NCBI GenBank assembly: GCA_900766575.1
Contig: CAAFVW010000143.1
Coordinates: 1-43,167 of the forward strand
Direction: 5' to 3'
Origin: Lachnospiraceae bacterium
Lineage (GTDB): Bacteria; Bacillota; Clostridia; Lachnospirales; Lachnospiraceae
DNA: 43,167 bases
In this document: positions 8,966 to 18,422 of the stretch, in pieces
Position numbering within the stretch: the stretch's first letter is position 1
Layout of the letters: each line of letters starts with the position of its first letter
Program-made: the position numbers and the translations under genes
The notes under the pieces: generated by a model
Database searches by the model: none
Told to the model about the DNA's origin: nothing
What the model saw: the letters and a program-made list of their open reading frames with translations, nothing else

Positions 8966-9503
8966 AAACGGTGGCTTCTCTCTGGTGGAACTCATCATCG
9001 TCGTCGCCATCATGGCAATCGTGGTGGGCGTCATGGGATTATCTGTGGGAACACTCACCGGAAGAAAAATTGCAAAATGTGCGGATGAGATCGTTTCGAC
9101 CCTGGAGAGGGCAAGAGTGCTGACCCTGGGAAAAGAACAGAACCAGGTGGAGTTTGTGCTGACAGATGTGAGTGGTGAGTATCATGCGCAGATCTATCAG
9201 GGAGGTACGAAGGTATCAGACAGAATCGTTGGAAAGGATCCTATCACAATACAAGTATATTTTGATGATGATTCCACTCCCTATAATCTGTCACAATTAA
9301 AAGGTACTTTGCCTTATGCGTCCGCAACCGACGGACTGCATCTGGTGTTCAACAGGGCATCGGGAGCTTTTGAAGAGAAGACATGCGCTGCTGCAGATGC
9401 GGACAAGGACTATTGTAAGAAAATTGTGATCAGCAATGGAACAGGAACAAGAACGATAACAATCACAACAGTCGGCAGAACCGGCAAAATCCTGAAGAAA
9501 TAA
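8943..9503 (+). CDS. FimT/GspH-like minor prepilin
   Basis: This 186-residue prepilin has the signal NGG|FSLVE (cleavage after Gly11, Glu5 present) and a helix LIIVVAIMAIVVGVMGLSV. It continues with ADEIVSTLERARVLTLGKEQN, the characteristic start of the FimT/GspH family, in which an SxLxxAR-like segment follows the helix. The C-terminal part is a compact beta domain ending in ITITTVGRTGKI, as in GspH. The start overlaps the preceding gene by 23 nt. It is the only small minor pilin of the set and probably acts in the tip-priming complex. FimT homologues elsewhere have been linked to DNA binding during natural transformation, but nothing here shows that role. Confidence 0.83.
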   Translation: MRTGRNNKNGGFSLVELIIVVAIMAIVVGVMGLSVGTLTGRKIAKCADEIVSTLERARVLTLGKEQNQVEFVLTDVSGEYHAQIYQGGTKVSDRIVGKDPITIQVYFDDDSTPYNLSQLKGTLPYASATDGLHLVFNRASGAFEEKTCAAADADKDYCKKIVISNGTGTRTITITTVGRTGKILKK

Positions 9504-9508
9504 GGAGG
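9504..9508 (+). promoter_or_regulatory. Ribosome binding site that fixes the PilW-like start
   Basis: GGAGG immediately follows the TAA of the FimT-like gene and lies 6 nt before ATG 9515. The upstream in-frame TTG at 9509 is therefore not the start. Confidence 0.75.
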
Positions 9509-9514
9509 TTGACT

Positions 9515-12037
9515 ATGCGTATCGGAAAAAAAGGCTTCACTCTCGTAGAAGTGATAGTGTCCCTGGCAATCATGACCATTGTGGCAGGATCTGTGGGCGC
9601 CTTTATCATCGCAGGCAACAATTCCTACCTGCGGGGGAATAAGGAACTGACCCTGCAGGAAGAAGCACAGCTTGCAGCGAATCAGATGATTGACCTGATC
9701 ATTGATGTGGAGAAGGATATTAATTTCACACCGGATCATATCGACACAGCAGTGGATCTGGACGGCAACACCGCTAAGGATGCAGCAGGCAATGAGATCA
9801 CCACAGCCCATGTCCGCGAACTGCGCCTGGTCAATAATGAGAATACCTATATGATTCGCTGGCAGGGAACTGCTTCAGGGGACTATGCAACTGCGAATCA
9901 GGTATACCTCTATGAAGTGAAAAATACAACGGATGCAGATGGCAACCTCGTCGTAGGAGATCCCACCACCGCAACTCCGGCACTTATGGCAGAACATGTC
10001 ACAAGCTTCAGCGTAGACTTAAGCCAGGTGGAGGACAAGCGGAAAGTTATACTGAATATGACCTTTACTTACCAGGACAGAAGCTATGAGATCGCAGAGA
10101 CTATTAAGCTTAGAAATGATCTGGAGAAGACCGGAACTGCGTACGCGTGGATCAGCGCTCTGACTATTGATCCTCCTGGGGCAACATTACCACAGGGCAA
10201 GATACAGCAGTTTACCTATAATCTGAGCGGTGACGCAGAGGCAGTTGCCGAGGGTGTTACCTGGAGTGTGTCTTATGCTTCCGGGGCTAATTGTAAGAGT
10301 ACGATTAATCAGGATGGTATTTTAAAAGTAGATGATGAGGAAACTATCGGTACGAATGTGCTGGTGGTAAAATGTGCTGCAAAAGCAGATACGAGTATGG
10401 TGGCATATGCATATGTGACAGTGGAAGAGAGATTGATAGACTCTCTGACGATTACGCCACATGATGGCAACCTGATTCCTTTGGAGAGTTGGCAGAATGG
10501 ACAGGAGGCTAACGCAGTCGGTGATGGTAAAAGAATTAATTTCACATGTACCTTAGATGGCAAGGACAGTGCAAAAGCAGAAGGCGTAGAATGGACTGTG
10601 GAACGTGTGGATGGCACTGCTCGAGCAACGAAAACTGCAATTTCAAAGACAGGAGCTATGACTGCATATCTTGTAGCGGATCCAGAGGAAAAACAGGGAT
10701 ATCATGTGCTAAGGGTGACTTGCTCATCAGTAGCAGATCCTTCTATGAAGGATGAGGCATTGATCACAGTATCTAATGTTCCTGGAAAATACAGTGCGGA
10801 ACTGATTGCTGAAACTCTGACTACCTATAAATTCGATGAGGGAAACCAAAAGAGAATCGGCTATTGTGTTAATATCGAATGTCTTCCTTCTTGGGCGGAT
10901 TATCGGAACGGTTATCCTAAGATTTCTTGGGAAATAGTAGGAGATTCTAAAGGATATACATTTGGTCCTTCTAGCAGTGTTTATGAACAGATATTATATT
11001 GTAGTTACCATGAAAATGTATATGAGCCGCCTGTAACTGTACGTGCTACGGTACAACTGGATGCTACAACGACGGTATATCCCACAATAGATATTAAGAT
11101 TCCTAAGCTGAAGACGGCACTGGCGGAGGATAAACCGTATATCAACAGCGATCAGTTTGTACTGAACAGAAACGGTGAAATAGAGTGTTGGTTGGAAAAT
11201 TATGATGGCACAGGTAAAGTAACCTGGAGATTTGCTAATGATGCAGAATTAGGTCTGGCGGCATCGAGGGAAATTGAAGATCAACTTGATCCTAGTAAGG
11301 ATAACGAATACGTAAATATTTTGTCACAAAGAATGGTTGGATTCAGCAGATATAAGGAGAGAGATAAAAACGGAAGTCTCCCAAATGCTTACAAAGATGG
11401 AACACGACAGGTATTTCCAAATATGACTTATGATTCGAAAAATGACCATGCATATATTTGGGCAAAATATTCACTTCCATGGAATCAGGAATATCGATTG
11501 ACACTGGAAGCAGTGGATGAAGAGGGGAATGTGATTGCAGAGACAGATATTCTGATACCGGAATGTAAAGTACTGTTCCCCAGTGGAAGTCGTTATATGA
11601 CAGTTAATCAAGGACAGGCGATTTATCCGAGATGTAAGTGTGATGCCTGCAAAAATGATCCTAATCATAATCATTGGGGTAACGAAACTGCACCAAATAA
11701 GGTGACCGGAAAATGGGAACCCAGTCCGGCATTGTACAACCAGTGGATTTATGTGACTTTGTATGGCTTTTATGCAGGAAATCTGGGATTGAAAGATTCT
11801 GGTAATTGGCTGAATCTGGGCAGTAAAATGTATGGAGATAGCAAGCTGGCTGGAGGTACAGGAATTTCTGCAACTACATGGACGGCAGACGAGGGGGTTT
11901 TACAGATATCCATTGATGCCATGGAGCAGAATAAAGACCTGTATCTGCAGTTCTATGATAAAGATCATTATAATGAACAGGATTATAGGCTGGACCGTGT
12001 ATTAGTAATACAGTGGAACAGGAAGGATGCACAATGA
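9515..12037 (+). CDS. PilW-like minor prepilin with bacterial Ig-like domains
   Basis: The protein is 840 residues. The signal is KKG|FTLVE (Gly7, Glu5 present), followed by the helix VIVSLAIMTIVAGSVGAFI and a PilW-type segment LTLQEEAQLAANQMIDLI. After a pilin-like domain of ~200 residues come two similar modules at about 213-304 and 307-420, each with a SALTIDP/DSLTITP start, GVTW/GVEW core and Y-x-TV/ALITV end. These look like bacterial Ig-like (Big) domains. Residues 430-840 are of unknown fold and include a cysteine-rich patch CKCDACKN near 700 that could bind metal. The coding sequence from roughly 10800 to 11900 is more AT-rich than both flanks. The stop overlaps the start of the giant gene downstream (ATGA). 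Confidence 0.82.
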   Translation: MRIGKKGFTLVEVIVSLAIMTIVAGSVGAFIIAGNNSYLRGNKELTLQEEAQLAANQMIDLIIDVEKDINFTPDHIDTAVDLDGNTAKDAAGNEITTAHVRELRLVNNENTYMIRWQGTASGDYATANQVYLYEVKNTTDADGNLVVGDPTTATPALMAEHVTSFSVDLSQVEDKRKVILNMTFTYQDRSYEIAETIKLRNDLEKTGTAYAWISALTIDPPGATLPQGKIQQFTYNLSGDAEAVAEGVTWSVSYASGANCKSTINQDGILKVDDEETIGTNVLVVKCAAKADTSMVAYAYVTVEERLIDSLTITPHDGNLIPLESWQNGQEANAVGDGKRINFTCTLDGKDSAKAEGVEWTVERVDGTARATKTAISKTGAMTAYLVADPEEKQGYHVLRVTCSSVADPSMKDEALITVSNVPGKYSAELIAETLTTYKFDEGNQKRIGYCVNIECLPSWADYRNGYPKISWEIVGDSKGYTFGPSSSVYEQILYCSYHENVYEPPVTVRATVQLDATTTVYPTIDIKIPKLKTALAEDKPYINSDQFVLNRNGEIECWLENYDGTGKVTWRFANDAELGLAASREIEDQLDPSKDNEYVNILSQRMVGFSRYKERDKNGSLPNAYKDGTRQVFPNMTYDSKNDHAYIWAKYSLPWNQEYRLTLEAVDEEGNVIAETDILIPECKVLFPSGSRYMTVNQGQAIYPRCKCDACKNDPNHNHWGNETAPNKVTGKWEPSPALYNQWIYVTLYGFYAGNLGLKDSGNWLNLGSKMYGDSKLAGGTGISATTWTADEGVLQISIDAMEQNKDLYLQFYDKDHYNEQDYRLDRVLVIQWNRKDAQ

Positions 12038-15000
12038 CGCGTAACTTGAAGCACAACACAAAAAAGTACATAGCCGGAATCCTCACCATAGCTTTGGCAG
12101 CCGGAGTCTGCCAGAGCTATGGCTCTATGGAAGTAAGTGCACAGGAGATGACACTGCCCGGCATCGAGAAGCTGGTACAGGATACAGTAGCATCTTCGGA
12201 TGGCACCTTTCATATTTTAGAGATCGTGCCTTCCAAATCGGATGCCTCCATCGGATACCTGATCGGCGGTGAGGAACCGGTATCTGCGGGACGTAAGCTT
12301 TCGGAGCTTCCGGCAGCATCGGAGCGATTATCTGCCATGGCTAACATTAGCAGTAGCAGCCTGGGGGATCTCGCAGGAAGCGATGGTCCGGTAAGTTTTT
12401 CCACTTATAACGAGGGAGGAAGCCGGACTGAGGAGATCCGTGGCTCTTTTGTGAAAAATACGGAGGACAACGGTCGGTATACCTATGTGCAGACGGATCA
12501 GGTGTATAGGTTATTTGCGGAGGGAGACAACAATGAACGTTATGATCGGTATAGTGTGATCGAGGCTTCCGGAACTTCTAACGAGAACAAGCAGAGCGTA
12601 TCTCCTGTGTTTTCTAAAGTGTCCGGTGTTACCGGAGGAAATCTGGAAATGACCATCGGTGATGCGGCGGATGCACTGACAGCGCTGGCACCTGCGAGAT
12701 ATGCACTGACTCCGTACGATGAGAATTCAAATGGTAGTATGAACGATATTAATACCATTGATTTTAAGGCAGATAATTATGTCGGTAGGGAAGTGTATAC
12801 CAAGACTGCGGATGATGTATACACTTACCTTGGTAAGGTGGTATATGGCAGTAATCTGCCTGAGGGATATGCGATCCAGAGCACTGCCATAACTTCCGAA
12901 AATCCTTCCGAAGCGTCCGAAAATCTGGAAGAGGTGACGACAGCATCTGCATCCGGGAATGACGCGGCAGTGGGATCCGGTAATGAGATGCAGAACTTCA
13001 GCGTACAAAGCACATCCGGAAACGATATTGTGACTTCCGAACAGAACAACAATCTCTATATTTTGAATATGGCCAACACCACACCTACTCTATGGGCAAC
13101 TTGGACAGTAAATCCGGATGGAACGGGAAGCTATTCACTGTCTAATCCTGCGGATGGCTATTTTGTGCATTTCACGGAAAACACCTCCGGTGAGTATTAT
13201 GTGTCTAAGGTGACATTATCCAGCGATAATGGAGACTACAAACTGATCGATTCTTATCAGAAAAATGATACCGGTAAATATGTGATGGTAAGCAGCGGTA
13301 CTATGCAGGTTTATACTCAGGGAGAATCAGGCTACGAAGCATCAAACAGCTATGATTTTATCGGTGATAATGCGAAGGATGCGTTGGATACTGTAGCATA
13401 TGACGGTGGTTTCTACAATAAAGAATGGTTCAAGAAGCAGGTTCTGAATCTGTCCGGCACCAGCCGGTATGAGAGCGGCAGCCCTTCCGGTACTGGCGGA
13501 GATATTGATAAACTGAAGATTGAAGTGACAACTTTGACAGTGGAGGAACTGGCGAAACTGGTGAATCCGGAGGAACAGGCTTACTATGGCGTGGATCTGG
13601 ACAACGTGGATCTGATTTATCTGTCCGGGAAGGGCACCTATACGACGCTACCTAAATCTATAAGCAAAGATTCCAGAGCAGCGGTCGCAAGAATTATTGC
13701 GAAAAAAGCTTTTGGTATCATTGATGATGAGGGAACACGTTCGGATTCTGCCAGAGTTCCTGTCATCATGGACTATAGTTTTTATACCGATAATGTAAGT
13801 GTCAAAAATAAGGAACTTGCCAATCTTGCACTGACATTGCTGAGAGTATCCGATACAAGTATAAAGCTTGCGGAGGATATTGCAAACAAAGACAGCTTTT
13901 GGACAAAGGGGTTAGGTGATGACGGTTATATTAAAGAAGTAAATAAGATTATGAACCTGAATAACCTGAAAGAATTCCTGACAGAAAATGTTTATTTGTA
14001 TAATAACAGCAATGGTAATACAGCATATGTGGCTTCGGATTATCTGACAGATATTTCGGGAAACGCAGACAGAGCATGGATCTACAGTGCTGTGCTGCAA
14101 GAGATTCAGTATGAGAATTTCCTGGCGGAAAAGAATGGGAACACTTCCACTAAATTGGAAGAAAAAATCACGAAAGCATCCATTACAAGATACATTCTGA
14201 ACTGGTATATGCACAGAGTGACGGTGAAATCTGAGATTACAGTATTGGATTTGGAACCATGTTATGATTTTGATGCCAATCTTGACAAAACCATTAAACA
14301 ATTTATGGGAATGGGAGATACCTATACCGGCAAGATCAATATTCGTAAAATGGCATCCGCGGAGTTTATCGGTAAAATAGAGGATCTAAATGAACAGTAT
14401 GATATGATTTATCTTGGTGCAAAGACCGGGACGATGAACACAGAAAATGGGAAAACGAAATATAATGATACTACAATGGATGGTCTGATTTATTCTCATG
14501 TGGGAGATTATTATGACTATTCCGGTGAAAGCTACAATGATCAGCACAGATTGCAGGATGCGTCATTGAATCATAAGATCAATGATAATAGTGAGGATAA
14601 AAACAACAAGTCAACAACATATCGTGGTCCCGGTAATGACATGAATTCCACGAAATATAAGGAATTATTACAGTATGTACAGGCCGGGTATCCTGTGGTA
14701 ATTGCGGATGTATTTTTGAATGATGCCAAGGATGCTGCATCTACAAATACTATGGATAAAAATTCCTATTTTTATCAGTTTGTACAGCAGATTGTGTCAG
14801 CCAAGGATGCAACAACCGGCGAGTATCTCTATTGGCAGAAGAATGTATTTGCAGAGAGTCAGTTATTGACGGAGTCTTCCAATCTTGAGGAACGTCAACG
14901 CAGATTCTGTAATTATTTGAATTTGTCTAAGCTATCCGTGGACTGGGTAACAAATATCTCCGGCGAACGTCCTTATCCGGAGGAACTGTCCTATGGTGAC

Positions 15001-17310
15001 AACAAGAATGATCAAAACCAGACGTATCTGTCTGCGATTGATGGTAAGTATCAGCTACAGTATATATTTACCTTGGACAATAGAGTCGCTTCATCGGTAA
15101 CAGATTCTTATGACTGTAAGCTGTTTGTTGATAAGAACTCTGACGGACGGTTCCTCGGATCAGATGCTATTGGCAATAATAGCAGCAATTCAGAGGAACT
15201 GACCGGAATCAATGTATATATTAGGAACGGTGATGCATGGAATAAAGTAGAGCCGATAAATAACAATGGTTCTGCGCATTATGAATTGCGTACCGGAAAT
15301 GTATATAAAGTAATGCGGCAGTTGCCGGATGATTATGTGGGTGTCATACCATGGAAAATTGTATTTTATGATAATGCCGATCCGTTGGTCAGAACTGCAA
15401 GATCCGGATATACTGCTGTGCAAGTGCAGGGAGAACGCAAAAAGATCAGAATTTTACAGTTAAAATCGGATAATGGAAATAACTGGGATCTGGCAAACGA
15501 TGGTAAATTTAAATCTTATATAAGTAATCTTAAGGACTGGGATGTTCAGGTAGACAGTGTATCGGTAATTGAGCTGTTAAGAGATAGATTGCATATTTAT
15601 GATTATAATATCAGTGATACAGATATAGAGAATTGTTATGTGGAGTCTTATAAATATTTTCAGACCTATGATATGCTGATTTTAGGATTTGCAGATAGTT
15701 ACCGGTTCGGTTATGATTATCGGTGGTATGATGTGTCAGAAAGTCAGAAGGATGATCATACCAATTTGTATACGGACAAACTAAGTGGTGCCAGAAAAAA
15801 TCTGGCGGTAGGCCGGGCAGTACGTGACTATATAGAGTCCGGAAGAAGTGTATTATTTACACATGATACCACGTCATATATCAATGATATGTATAGCAGG
15901 CGGCAATATAACGATAACGGAACCGCTGAGAGTAACGATAACGGATGGTACTGGGGATATGAATTCAATAAGACCATCCGGGCATCCGTAGGTCTGGACA
16001 GATACGGGGAGCTGAAGGAATACTATCAGCAGATGGTGGACTGGGCTCCAAATGATGCTGAGAAACAACACTACCAGAAATATTGGGATACTTTAAATAC
16101 TACGTATCAGTATGATACTCTCAAGATACCAAATACAGACATTGAGCTGAATCAGAAGGAAGGGCTTACGAAATACACGGTAGTTCGATTCCTGAGGAAA
16201 CAGTTGGATAGTTTACAAGGCAATAAGTCCTATAAGGGTAGTCTTTTCCCTGTAAATAATGAGCTCTTATATGATGCCGGATTTAAGGGAACATATCGGG
16301 ATTGGGGTGATGGATGGAATAAGGCCAGTTACATGCTGAAAGGAGATTATTATTTGGAAAATAGTTATTCCAAACCGGCTCTGAAGGCGACACAGGTGAA
16401 TGAAGGACAGATTACGCAGTATCCTTATTTAATCTCTAAAGACGAAATAAGAGAAATCAATCAGCGGAAGAGCCTGAAGGTAAGTTCAACGCATTATCAG
16501 TGGCTGCAGCCCAATATGGAATTGGATCGTGATGGTGATGGAAGAAGTGATATTGTAGTATGGTATTGTCTGTCGGATATTTATGACTCAAATGTTCAGT
16601 CTACCAATATTTACAGCATTTGTCCTAATGATGTCGTAAATAATTATTACATTTATACCATGGGTAATGTTACCTATTCCGGAGCAGGTCATTCCAAACC
16701 GGATGAAGGTGCGGAGATGAAACTTTTCGTCAATACGATCATTGCAGCGTATAATGCCGGTGTATCAGCACCTCGCATATCGTTCAGGGATGATAATGGC
16801 TATGACATGGAATCCATCTATGTGATCAGCGATCCTGCGAACAACACGATCCTGAAGTCAGCAGATCATGGTAACATCAGATCCACCGATGCAGGAGATG
16901 TGGTCAGTGTGAAGTTCGTAGCGGAAGATGACAATATCTTAAGCGGTAACCCACAGATCTGCGTAGAATTCTACAGATCCGCCGGTACGGCTGCCGACGC
17001 AAAGACAGTGGAAGGAATTACCGAAAAGGTAGTCCCGCTGAATGTGTCTTCTGTAAAAGATACTTCGGGTAATGCTGTAGCAGTTCAAAACGGTCACTAT
17101 GTGGTGGGCAACAACCTGACCTATACCGTGACTTATCCGTTGTCGGAGATGGGATTGTTCAATGGGAATTCCGGTGTTGTCAAATCCGATGCCGAGGCAA
17201 TGAAAGTATACGTTCGGGTCTACACTATGTTTGAAAACGGTTCAAAAACCACTCCCACTAATACCGACAGCATCACTATCAGCGCCCAGGAGCTGTTCGA
17301 ACTGGATTAA
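12034..17310 (+). CDS. Giant secreted protein coupled to the pilus operon (possible DUF5057 protein)
   Basis: This 1758-residue protein begins with a basic leader and a Sec signal peptide (KKYIAGILTIALAAGVCQSYG), cleaved probably near VSAQ. ATG 12034 is preceded by GGAAGGA and overlaps the stop of the PilW-like gene; the in-frame GTG 12013 is less likely. A Ser/Gly/Asn-rich linker occupies about residues 290-335. Two calcium-loop-like motifs are seen (DKNSDGR, DRDGDGRSD). Phrases such as FHILEIVPS, DMIYLGAKTG and DMLILGFADSY recall DUF5057 proteins, but that assignment is from memory. There is no LPXTG, no C-terminal membrane helix and no obvious cell-wall repeat, so it is either released or held by the pilus. 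Translational coupling to a minor pilin suggests a pilus-associated surface or tip protein. The middle is AT-rich compared with both ends. Confidence 0.78.
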   Translation: MTRNLKHNTKKYIAGILTIALAAGVCQSYGSMEVSAQEMTLPGIEKLVQDTVASSDGTFHILEIVPSKSDASIGYLIGGEEPVSAGRKLSELPAASERLSAMANISSSSLGDLAGSDGPVSFSTYNEGGSRTEEIRGSFVKNTEDNGRYTYVQTDQVYRLFAEGDNNERYDRYSVIEASGTSNENKQSVSPVFSKVSGVTGGNLEMTIGDAADALTALAPARYALTPYDENSNGSMNDINTIDFKADNYVGREVYTKTADDVYTYLGKVVYGSNLPEGYAIQSTAITSENPSEASENLEEVTTASASGNDAAVGSGNEMQNFSVQSTSGNDIVTSEQNNNLYILNMANTTPTLWATWTVNPDGTGSYSLSNPADGYFVHFTENTSGEYYVSKVTLSSDNGDYKLIDSYQKNDTGKYVMVSSGTMQVYTQGESGYEASNSYDFIGDNAKDALDTVAYDGGFYNKEWFKKQVLNLSGTSRYESGSPSGTGGDIDKLKIEVTTLTVEELAKLVNPEEQAYYGVDLDNVDLIYLSGKGTYTTLPKSISKDSRAAVARIIAKKAFGIIDDEGTRSDSARVPVIMDYSFYTDNVSVKNKELANLALTLLRVSDTSIKLAEDIANKDSFWTKGLGDDGYIKEVNKIMNLNNLKEFLTENVYLYNNSNGNTAYVASDYLTDISGNADRAWIYSAVLQEIQYENFLAEKNGNTSTKLEEKITKASITRYILNWYMHRVTVKSEITVLDLEPCYDFDANLDKTIKQFMGMGDTYTGKINIRKMASAEFIGKIEDLNEQYDMIYLGAKTGTMNTENGKTKYNDTTMDGLIYSHVGDYYDYSGESYNDQHRLQDASLNHKINDNSEDKNNKSTTYRGPGNDMNSTKYKELLQYVQAGYPVVIADVFLNDAKDAASTNTMDKNSYFYQFVQQIVSAKDATTGEYLYWQKNVFAESQLLTESSNLEERQRRFCNYLNLSKLSVDWVTNISGERPYPEELSYGDNKNDQNQTYLSAIDGKYQLQYIFTLDNRVASSVTDSYDCKLFVDKNSDGRFLGSDAIGNNSSNSEELTGINVYIRNGDAWNKVEPINNNGSAHYELRTGNVYKVMRQLPDDYVGVIPWKIVFYDNADPLVRTARSGYTAVQVQGERKKIRILQLKSDNGNNWDLANDGKFKSYISNLKDWDVQVDSVSVIELLRDRLHIYDYNISDTDIENCYVESYKYFQTYDMLILGFADSYRFGYDYRWYDVSESQKDDHTNLYTDKLSGARKNLAVGRAVRDYIESGRSVLFTHDTTSYINDMYSRRQYNDNGTAESNDNGWYWGYEFNKTIRASVGLDRYGELKEYYQQMVDWAPNDAEKQHYQKYWDTLNTTYQYDTLKIPNTDIELNQKEGLTKYTVVRFLRKQLDSLQGNKSYKGSLFPVNNELLYDAGFKGTYRDWGDGWNKASYMLKGDYYLENSYSKPALKATQVNEGQITQYPYLISKDEIREINQRKSLKVSSTHYQWLQPNMELDRDGDGRSDIVVWYCLSDIYDSNVQSTNIYSICPNDVVNNYYIYTMGNVTYSGAGHSKPDEGAEMKLFVNTIIAAYNAGVSAPRISFRDDNGYDMESIYVISDPANNTILKSADHGNIRSTDAGDVVSVKFVAEDDNILSGNPQICVEFYRSAGTAADAKTVEGITEKVVPLNVSSVKDTSGNAVAVQNGHYVVGNNLTYTVTYPLSEMGLFNGNSGVVKSDAEAMKVYVRVYTMFENGSKTTPTNTDSITISAQELFELD

Positions 17311-17333
17311 CTTTTAAAAAGTAATATTGCACA

Positions 17334-17379
17334 AAAAACAGAGCTGTGAGAAATAACCAATTTCCGCAGCTCTGTTTTT
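17334..17379 (+). terminator. Intrinsic terminator of the pilus operon
   Basis: A perfect 13-bp stem (17334-17346 with 17367-17379, core ACAGAGCTG/CAGCTCTGT) ends in a T-run on the + strand. The matching A-run on the left arm means it could also work in the opposite direction. It lies 24 nt after the giant gene. Confidence 0.85.
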
Positions 17380-17414
17380 GTATATTTTTATTGACTGATT
17401 TCCTTGGAATTCCC

Positions 17415-17443
17415 TTGTGGAATTCAAGTACTTGTGCTATAGT
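17415..17443 (+). promoter_or_regulatory. Promoter upstream of the Rpn remnant
   Basis: TTGTGG (17415-17420), a 17-bp spacer and TATAGT (17438-17443) are preceded by an extended -10 TGC. Transcription would start near 17450, giving a leader of about 200 nt before the TTG at 17651. Confidence 0.55.
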
Positions 17444-17449
17444 AATCAC

Positions 17450-17650
17450 ATCTACAGAAAGTCTATATAGCTAAGATTTCATAGATATCTTTTATGGGTA
17501 TCTGATGCACGTAAAGTGCAGTCGGTGGCGTATCGCCGAGATTCATTTTTTTACAAAATCAGATAGGCAGGACAGAGACTGCGCCAGAGCGTGCTTTAGG
17601 GATTTCTCTGTCTGTTTGACTAATTGACAAGAGACAGAGAGGAGTATTTA
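17450..17650 (+). promoter_or_regulatory. Structured 5' leader with competing stems, unclassified
   Basis: Three elements are visible. An 8-bp stem (17499-17506 with 17558-17565) encloses two small hairpins, GCAC/GTGC at 17507-17519 and GGCG/CGCC at 17527-17537, forming a three-way junction. An arm TCTCTGTC at 17605-17612 can pair upstream with GACAGAGA at 17571-17578. The same arm can instead pair downstream with GACAGAGA at 17633-17640. The downstream partner overlaps the AGAGGAG ribosome binding site of the following gene, so the two pairings would be mutually exclusive and could switch translation. I could not match the sequence to a riboswitch class I know. Because the gene downstream is broken, the element may be a relic. 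Confidence 0.45.
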
Positions 17651-17980
17651 TTGGAACTGAATGATATTATAACGAAGAATTTTGAAAGTTATGCAGATGT
17701 AGCGGCGGATATAGTGAATGCATTACTGCATGAGGGAGCTGTGGTGGTGACCGGCGAGGAGATGCTTACAGCTGCAACGGAGAGCCTATATGCAGACAGC
17801 ACGAATACAATGCACAATCAACTGGAAGATGTCGCAAAATACCATGTGACAGGCGGAATGCCAAGAGCCTTGTATCTGTTTGCAAATCAGACGAAAGTGG
17901 ATAAAGGCATGATACTGCGCAAAGCGGGATATATTGGCGGAGAATACCGCAGGCAGTACGAGAAACAGAATCACGGATGA
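17651..17980 (+). pseudogene. Rpn-family recombination-promoting nuclease, N-terminal fragment
   Basis: A 109-residue fragment starts at TTG 17651, 6 nt after AGAGGAG. It contains the start of the Rpn / PD-(D/E)XK transposase-like family: FESYADVAADIVNALL, a variant of the usual FADVFNALLF, then ALYLFANQTKVDKGMILRKAGYIGGEY, matching the family's 'E/ANQT-x-x-D-x-x-M-x-x-R-x-x-x-Y' stretch. It stops after 'YEKQNHG', where intact relatives continue through the catalytic region and a central domain of roughly 60-80 residues. That segment is missing and the frame changes at the ATGA overlap with the next fragment. It is best read as a deletion-inactivated copy. Intact members promote RecA-independent recombination. 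Confidence 0.7.
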
Positions 17981-18378
17981 TATCCGGTTATCTCCCGAAG
18001 GAGATCCGCGAACGTTTTCATAGCGATATGCGTATTGTATTGGATTATCTTGCAGAAGGAAACGCATATCGCTCAGACCGAAAAATAATTCATAAAGAGG
18101 CTACTATCAAAATGCTACGGGTATTGTCCGGAGATAAAAACGTGGATGATACCGAAGAAATATTAAAAGGATTAGATATTACAGAGGAGGATGAGATCAG
18201 CATGTGCGAATTGTTTGACCAGTATACGAGAAGAGGAATTTCGCAAGGTATTTCCAGGGGGATTATTATTATGTGTAAAGATTTTAATGCTACCTATGAA
18301 GATACGCTGCAGAAATTAAAGAATAAACTCAATATTTCAGAAAAGGAAGCAGAAGAACAGATGAAGCTTTATTGGTAA
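17977..18378 (+). pseudogene. Rpn-family nuclease, C-terminal fragment
   Basis: This 133-residue frame overlaps the previous one by ATGA. It carries the family's C-terminal half: FHSDMRIVLDYLAEG (cf. F-x-S-D-F-x-x-V-x-D-Y-L), KEATIKMLRVLSGD, then MCELFDQYTRRGISQGISRGI. The final region, with its repeated G-I-x-x-G pattern and an EDTLQKLKNKLNISEKEAEE tail, is typical of Rpn proteins. With the fragment upstream it reconstitutes an Rpn gene lacking its middle. It has no ribosome binding site of its own, and coupling across ATGA is the only route to translation. Whether the tail alone has a role is unknown. Confidence 0.68.
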
Positions 18379-18422
18379 AAGGTATTGGAAACTTCCTAAC
18401 TATGCATAAAGAGAATAAGACG

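Noticed and set aside
17450..17650. A cyclic-di-GMP riboswitch before the Rpn remnant
   Set aside because: Such switches often sit near pilus genes, but I could not find the conserved GEMM core or class II motifs here.
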